Assembly (NCBI RefSeq): GCF_004421105.1 | Contig: NZ_CP038033.1 | Span: forward strand, 3,801,659-3,865,658 | Source of the DNA: Nitrosococcus wardiae | GTDB lineage: Bacteria > Pseudomonadota > Gammaproteobacteria > Nitrosococcales > Nitrosococcaceae | Length of the DNA stretch: 64,000 nucleotides | Direction of reading: 5' to 3' | Part shown: in pieces, positions 60,485 to 64,000 of the stretch | How positions within the stretch are numbered: the stretch's first letter is position 1 | How the letters are laid out: each line of letters begins with the position of its first letter | Program-made: the position numbers and the translations under genes | The notes under the pieces: generated by a model | Database searches by the model: none | What the model was told of the DNA's origin: nothing | Seen by the model: the letters and a program-made list of their open reading frames with translations, nothing else

Positions 60485-61781
60485 AGCGGGGGATTGCAAA
60501 CCGCCCCTGCCAGAGGATGAGGCCCTTCGGTGCCTCGACTCGGCCTATGGGCGCTACTCTTCCACTCCCCAAAGGCCACTGACGGAGTTAGGCAATGCGG
60601 AGCGGCTCGTGGACCGCTTTGGGGAAGAGATTCGCTACGTCCCTGCCTATCACCACTGGCTCCTATGGAATGGTACCCACTGGCAGATGTCCGAAAAGGG
60701 GGAAATTGAGCGGTTGGCCCACGCTGTGGTCCGAGGGATCAAAGTGGAAGCCGACGCTGAGACCGACGACGCCCGGAAAGAAAGTCTGATAAAACACGGG
60801 CGGAACTCGGAGCGAAAGACGGCGATCAGCAACATGCTCAGCCTAACCGCTACCCTGGAGGGCATCGCCCTCGCCCCCCACCAATTGGATGCGGACCCCT
60901 ACGCTTTTGGCGTGGAGAACGGCGTGGTGAACCTCAGAATGGGGCAGCTGCGCCCGCCCAATCCGGCTGATTACCTGACGAAATACGGGCACGTGGTCTT
61001 CCAGCCCGAGGCCCAATGCCCCCGGTGGGAGCACTTCGTTCTGGAAGTCATGGGCGAGGATAAGGAACTGGTGTCATTCCTGCAACGGGCGGTGGGAACC
61101 ACCCTGGTGGCGGGCAACCCGGACCAAGTACTATTGATACTCCATGGGCAGGGGGCCAACGGGAAGTCCACCCTCCTTAGGATTATCCAGACCTTGATGG
61201 GCTCCTATGCGCGAGCAGCGGAAAACGCGCTGTTTACCGTCAACCGGTTCCAAAATCAGGGAGGCCCCCGGGAGGATATTGTCCGGCTCAAGGACGCCCG
61301 CATGGTGTTGACCACCGAACTGGGGGAAGGCGAAATCCTAAATGAGGACCTGGTCAAGCGGATGACCGGCGATGATACCCTTACGGGACGGGTGCCCTAT
61401 GGCAAAGCGAGCATTGAGTTTCGGCCTCAATTCACGCCTTGGATGGCAACCAACCATAAACCCATCATCCGCGGGGATGACCATGCCATCTGGCGGCGAG
61501 TCAAGCTGATTCCCTTTGAGCAGACGTTTGCGGGAAAAAAGCAGGACAAGGGACTTAGCCATGCCCTGCTGCAGGAATTGCCCGGGATTCTGAACTGGGC
61601 CATCCAGGGGTGCCTCGACTGGCAGAAAGAGGGTCTTAACTCCCCGCAGGTGGTTGAGGAAGCGACGCGGGAGTACCGGAGCGAGATGGACCTCTTGGGA
61701 GAGTGGTTAGAGGAGCGCTGTGTGCAGGGAGCGGAGCATAAAGCCAAAACCGCTGACCTCTATCAGGATTACTTAGATTGA
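60424..61781 (+). pseudogene. Primase-helicase, D5/SF3 helicase part, cut by IS982
   Basis: The frame continues from about GMDLEEAKLLVLHKAGDCKP (end of the PriCT-1 linker, whose start is missing) through a D5_N region (YVPAYHHWLLWNGTHW). The SF3 helicase has Walker A in ILHGQGANGKSTLLRII, Walker B in DARMVLTTELGEG and MATNHKPIIRGDDHAIWRRV. It stops at TGA 61779 inside the target repeat of an IS982 element, with the rest at 62785-62984. The ATPase motifs are intact, but the gene as a whole is not. Confidence 0.88.
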
Positions 61782-62784
61782 CGTCAGTTCGACATAAGCT
61801 AGATCCCGATGGGTAAGGATTGATCGGGGTGAAAGCGAAGGTGAAGAGAGGGTTTTTTGTCCTGATAGGTGTAGGCAATCAGGGCGGCCACTAGATTGAC
61901 CATAAAATTAGCGATGCTGCGATGGCGGGTGTGCTCAATTTGGGAGATATTTTTGAGCTGATCGTTGACCGTTTCAATGAGGGCCCGTTTTCGGGTGAGG
62001 ATCTTATCAAACAAGGGAAGAAGTTTGTTTTTCATGTTTTTCTTGAGCTTGGTGATAAGTTGTAAGTCCTGCTCAAACAAGAGGTCGAAGAGGGGCTGAG
62101 AAATATACCCCTTATCCCCGAAGAGCTTTCCAAACATCCCTCGGGTCATCTCGGGAACGGGTTGGCGCTCATCGACATTCGCCGGGGTCAGCTTGAAGGC
62201 GAGCAGTTCCCCTTCATCGTTGATGATCAAATGCAGCTTAAATCCATAAAACCATCCCATGGAATGCTTGCCCCAGTGGGACTTTTTTCTAAAGAGTTGA
62301 TGGGTAGGAGCCCGTTGGCGATGGCAGACGATAATGGGCGTAGAATCAATAAAACCAATACCGCTGACCTGGCCTTTACGGGTGTGCAGATAACTGCACA
62401 AGGGAATCAACGCCGAGCTCATCAGTTCCACAAAGCGGGGATAACTGACCAGCATAGGAAAGGCTCCCCGCCAGTATTTCGCCACATAGCCGGTGTAATA
62501 GTGCTTAAAGGTGCGATAGTTCGAGCGATGGAAAGCAATGATAATCGTCATCACCTCACTCAGTGACAGGCTTGAGGTTTTTCGCCGCTTTCTCTCGCCT
62601 GAGTGTAGAAGCTGCTGATGCCACTGGGGTTCAAACGCTTGGCAGAAATCATCGACCTCACAAAAAACCCGCTCTAAATCTATCATGACCCTCACCTGCT
62701 TCTTTGAATAACCCTCTGAACAGGCACATCCTATCTCCTACCCAGGACTATGAAAACAGCCCCCCGCTTATGTCGAACTGACGT
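61781..62784 (-). mobile_element. IS982-family insertion sequence, copy 2
   Basis: Perfect 18-bp inverted repeats ACGTCAGTTCGACATAAG at 61781-61798 and 62767-62784 (complement), flanked by TAGATTG on both sides (61774-61780; 62785-62791). A clean 1004-bp insertion into the helicase gene. Confidence 0.95.
61799..62695 (-). CDS. IS982-family transposase
   Basis: 298 residues, frame intact. Motifs are [58 protein letters not shown] and [20 protein letters not shown]. Similar to the transposase at 816-1700 but with many changes, so the two copies are different IS982 members and not a recent duplication. Confidence 0.93.
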   Translation of the reverse strand: MRVMIDLERVFCEVDDFCQAFEPQWHQQLLHSGERKRRKTSSLSLSEVMTIIIAFHRSNYRTFKHYYTGYVAKYWRGAFPMLVSYPRFVELMSSALIPLCSYLHTRKGQVSGIGFIDSTPIIVCHRQRAPTHQLFRKKSHWGKHSMGWFYGFKLHLIINDEGELLAFKLTPANVDERQPVPEMTRGMFGKLFGDKGYISQPLFDLLFEQDLQLITKLKKNMKNKLLPLFDKILTRKRALIETVNDQLKNISQIEHTRHRSIANFMVNLVAALIAYTYQDKKPSLHLRFHPDQSLPIGI

Positions 62785-62984
62785 TAGATTGGAGCGAGGA
62801 TCAATATGGGATTAAAGGGAGAAAGCACTGCCTTGACCATCGGATCTTTGGGCGAAAACTCGCGGCCAAGGGGTTTAACCGCATTAAGATCCAAGGAGGA
62901 CGCGGCTTTCAAGGCATCGCCCGCAAAAACTTAGACCCCGGGGAGAGGAGCTTTTTCCGCAACGCCCGGAAGGGGGCGGCCTAG
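62785..62984 (+). pseudogene. Primase-helicase, C-terminal end after the IS982 element
   Basis: With the IS and one target copy removed, the frame runs YQDYLD-WSEDQYGIKGRKHCLDH, RIFGRKLAAKGFNRIKIQGG, RGFQGIARKN and ends ARKGAA at TAG 62982. This is a normal winged C-terminal end of the D5 helicases. The exact restoration shows the insertion happened in an otherwise open 3' part. Confidence 0.88.
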
Positions 62985-63004
62985 CCTCTTTGAGTTGTCC
63001 AGTC

Positions 63005-63122
63005 GGGGGGTGTAACCCCCCCATTGGACATTAAGGACATCAAAGGGGCTTTTTAAGAACTTTTTGGTGGTTAATTTCACTAGAGAAAGTTTTTAAAAAG
63101 GGGTTTAATGTCCTTAATGTCC
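63005..63122. repeat. Palindromes downstream of the primase gene
   Basis: GGGGGGT-GTA-ACCCCCC (63005-63021) is a short hairpin. GGACATTAAGGACAT (63026-63040) and ATGTCCTTAATGTCC (63108-63122) are perfect 15-bp inverted repeats about 67 bases apart, with partly complementary T/A-rich stretches inside. They may be replication-related sites of the P4-like island. Confidence 0.65.
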
Positions 63123-63557
63123 ACAACCCTCAAAAAGGCAAAGTAGAAAACGGTCTCCTCCCCCCGCGGCATAATGAAGACCCCCTGTTTGCCTCAGTAA
63201 AGCATGTTAAGCGTAGGGTTTGGATTTATTCTCCCCAATGTGAAGCCCAAAAGGGGGGGGTTTGGGATTTTTGCTCCTCAAAACGAGGGACGGGGTCGCT
63301 GGGGGCGAGGATACATTTTCTTGCTTATTGCTACTGGCAGATCGGTCTATTATGTTAGTTGTAGTTTAGGGTTAATATTATTATTTTTCTCAAGAATGCC
63401 ACTGATCCATGTTCCCGATACTGACCAGATAGAGACCTTGTGTCTGCCTTCCTAGTCCATGCCCATCCTTCCAACCAACTAATAGCTCCTCAAACCACAT
63501 TGTCAGATCTTTCCACGCTAAAATCCCCATTTTACTCTGCATTCAGTAGTTCCAAGT
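63123..63557. other. Stretch without recognised gene
   Basis: About 430 bases. An open frame at 63204-63455 has a start and GGTTTGGATTT... context but no recognisable protein pattern. I leave it uncalled. Confidence 0.4.
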
Positions 63558-64000
63558 TCATACTGTAGCTGAATAGGATTGCTCAACGATCACAACGTCA
63601 ATGATTTCCAATGTTTCTTGAGCAAGGTCAGCCAGCCACATCAGCAAAGTTCTAAAGGGCAGCTTGCCGAGATTGAGCCGCCGCCCGCCGCGCCGAGGCG
63701 TTGCCAGAGAGGACCAGTGAACCCAGACCCAGAGATTACGTAGCTACAGTGCGATACCGACAAATAACAAGTGCAAGGCCGGATGACGGGTGGTGGTTTT
63801 GATGCAGGCTTCATTGACTTGCCGATAGCTCGTTTCAATCCCAAACCGAAGCCGGTAGGTTTGATAGACCCATGGGGTGGTTTTCGGTCGGATCCCCCAG
63901 AAGGCATAGAGCAATGTTTGTCGGCCACGGCGCCGGCGACGACCTTGCCCGTTACGACAGTGAATGCAGATCGAGATACGGATTTTTCGCTGAGCGGCAT
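63558..64000 (-). pseudogene. DDE transposase remnant (IS4-like), runs off the window edge
   Basis: The minus-strand frame reads GRQTLLYAFWGIRPKTTPWV, YQTYRLRFGIETSYRQVNEA, then TTTRHPALHLLFVGIAL, a TAG stop at a Leu-Ile-Leu position, and LRNLWVWVHWSSLATPRRGG, down to TGA at 63558. YRLRFGIETSYRQ is the Y-(2)-R-(3)-E-(6)-Q/K type motif near the last catalytic Glu of IS4-like transposases. The internal stop makes it non-functional. Confidence 0.7.

Overview
The window looks like a chromosomal piece of a gammaproteobacterium. The gene style and the combination of small hypotheticals, HicAB/DUF4258 modules and IS families recall Nitrosococcus-type ammonia oxidisers. That placement is my inference from familiarity, not a search result.

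Region 1 (1-19.7 kb) is mostly housekeeping. It holds an aspartoacylase-family gene cut by the window edge, an IS982 element, an MFS carrier, a CLP1-like P-loop protein, Pcm, an M28 peptidase, an isoaspartyl peptidase, a YjbQ protein and ferrochelatase. A cobalamin riboswitch controls a BtuB-like TonB receptor, and a CobC-like phosphatase lies nearby. Two tiny genes with matching double-glycine leaders, a PAS-GGDEF-EAL-REC protein and a YgjP metallopeptidase follow. The last gene is a truncated hsdR, ended by nested insertion sequences (IS630 inside an IS701-like remnant).

Region 2 (20.95-56.76 kb) is bounded by two 90-bp direct repeats (87/90 identical). Each carries the 3' part of a tRNA-Lys(CUU) gene and its terminator. 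I read this as a tRNA-integrated island of about 35.7 kb whose own integrase survives only as a C-terminal scrap at 56.4-56.6 kb. It contains a FixJ-like regulator, NhaA, three HicA/HicB loci (one chimeric), a frameshifted AIPR gene, a TIR-caspase pair resembling Thoeris, a broken BRO antirepressor and an MscS channel. A phage-like block (32.6-44.1 kb) has tail genes, Rha, CII-like, a cro/cI switch and a RecE-like nuclease. The switch operators recur in the promoter of the recE-side operon at 42.3 kb. Further right are an IS701 element, an ISKra4 remnant, an EF-hand lipoprotein, a Na/Pi transporter, an EEP-LTD pseudogene, a Rap1a/Tai-like gene and a two-gene DUF262 (GmrSD-type) locus, then another IS630 and an AlpA regulator.

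Region 3 (56.77 kb to the end) starts a second island at the same att sequence. It has an intact integrase overlapping a DUF4258/DUF2283 pair, then an AlpA regulator and a P4-type primase-helicase. The helicase is broken by an internal frameshift and by an IS982 copy with a clear target duplication. Palindromes follow, and the window ends in a decayed transposase.

Many genes in regions 2 and 3 carry single frameshifts, small duplications or deletions, so much of the island is decaying. The TIR-caspase pair, NhaA, MscS, the HicAB pairs, the cI/cro switch and the integrase look intact.
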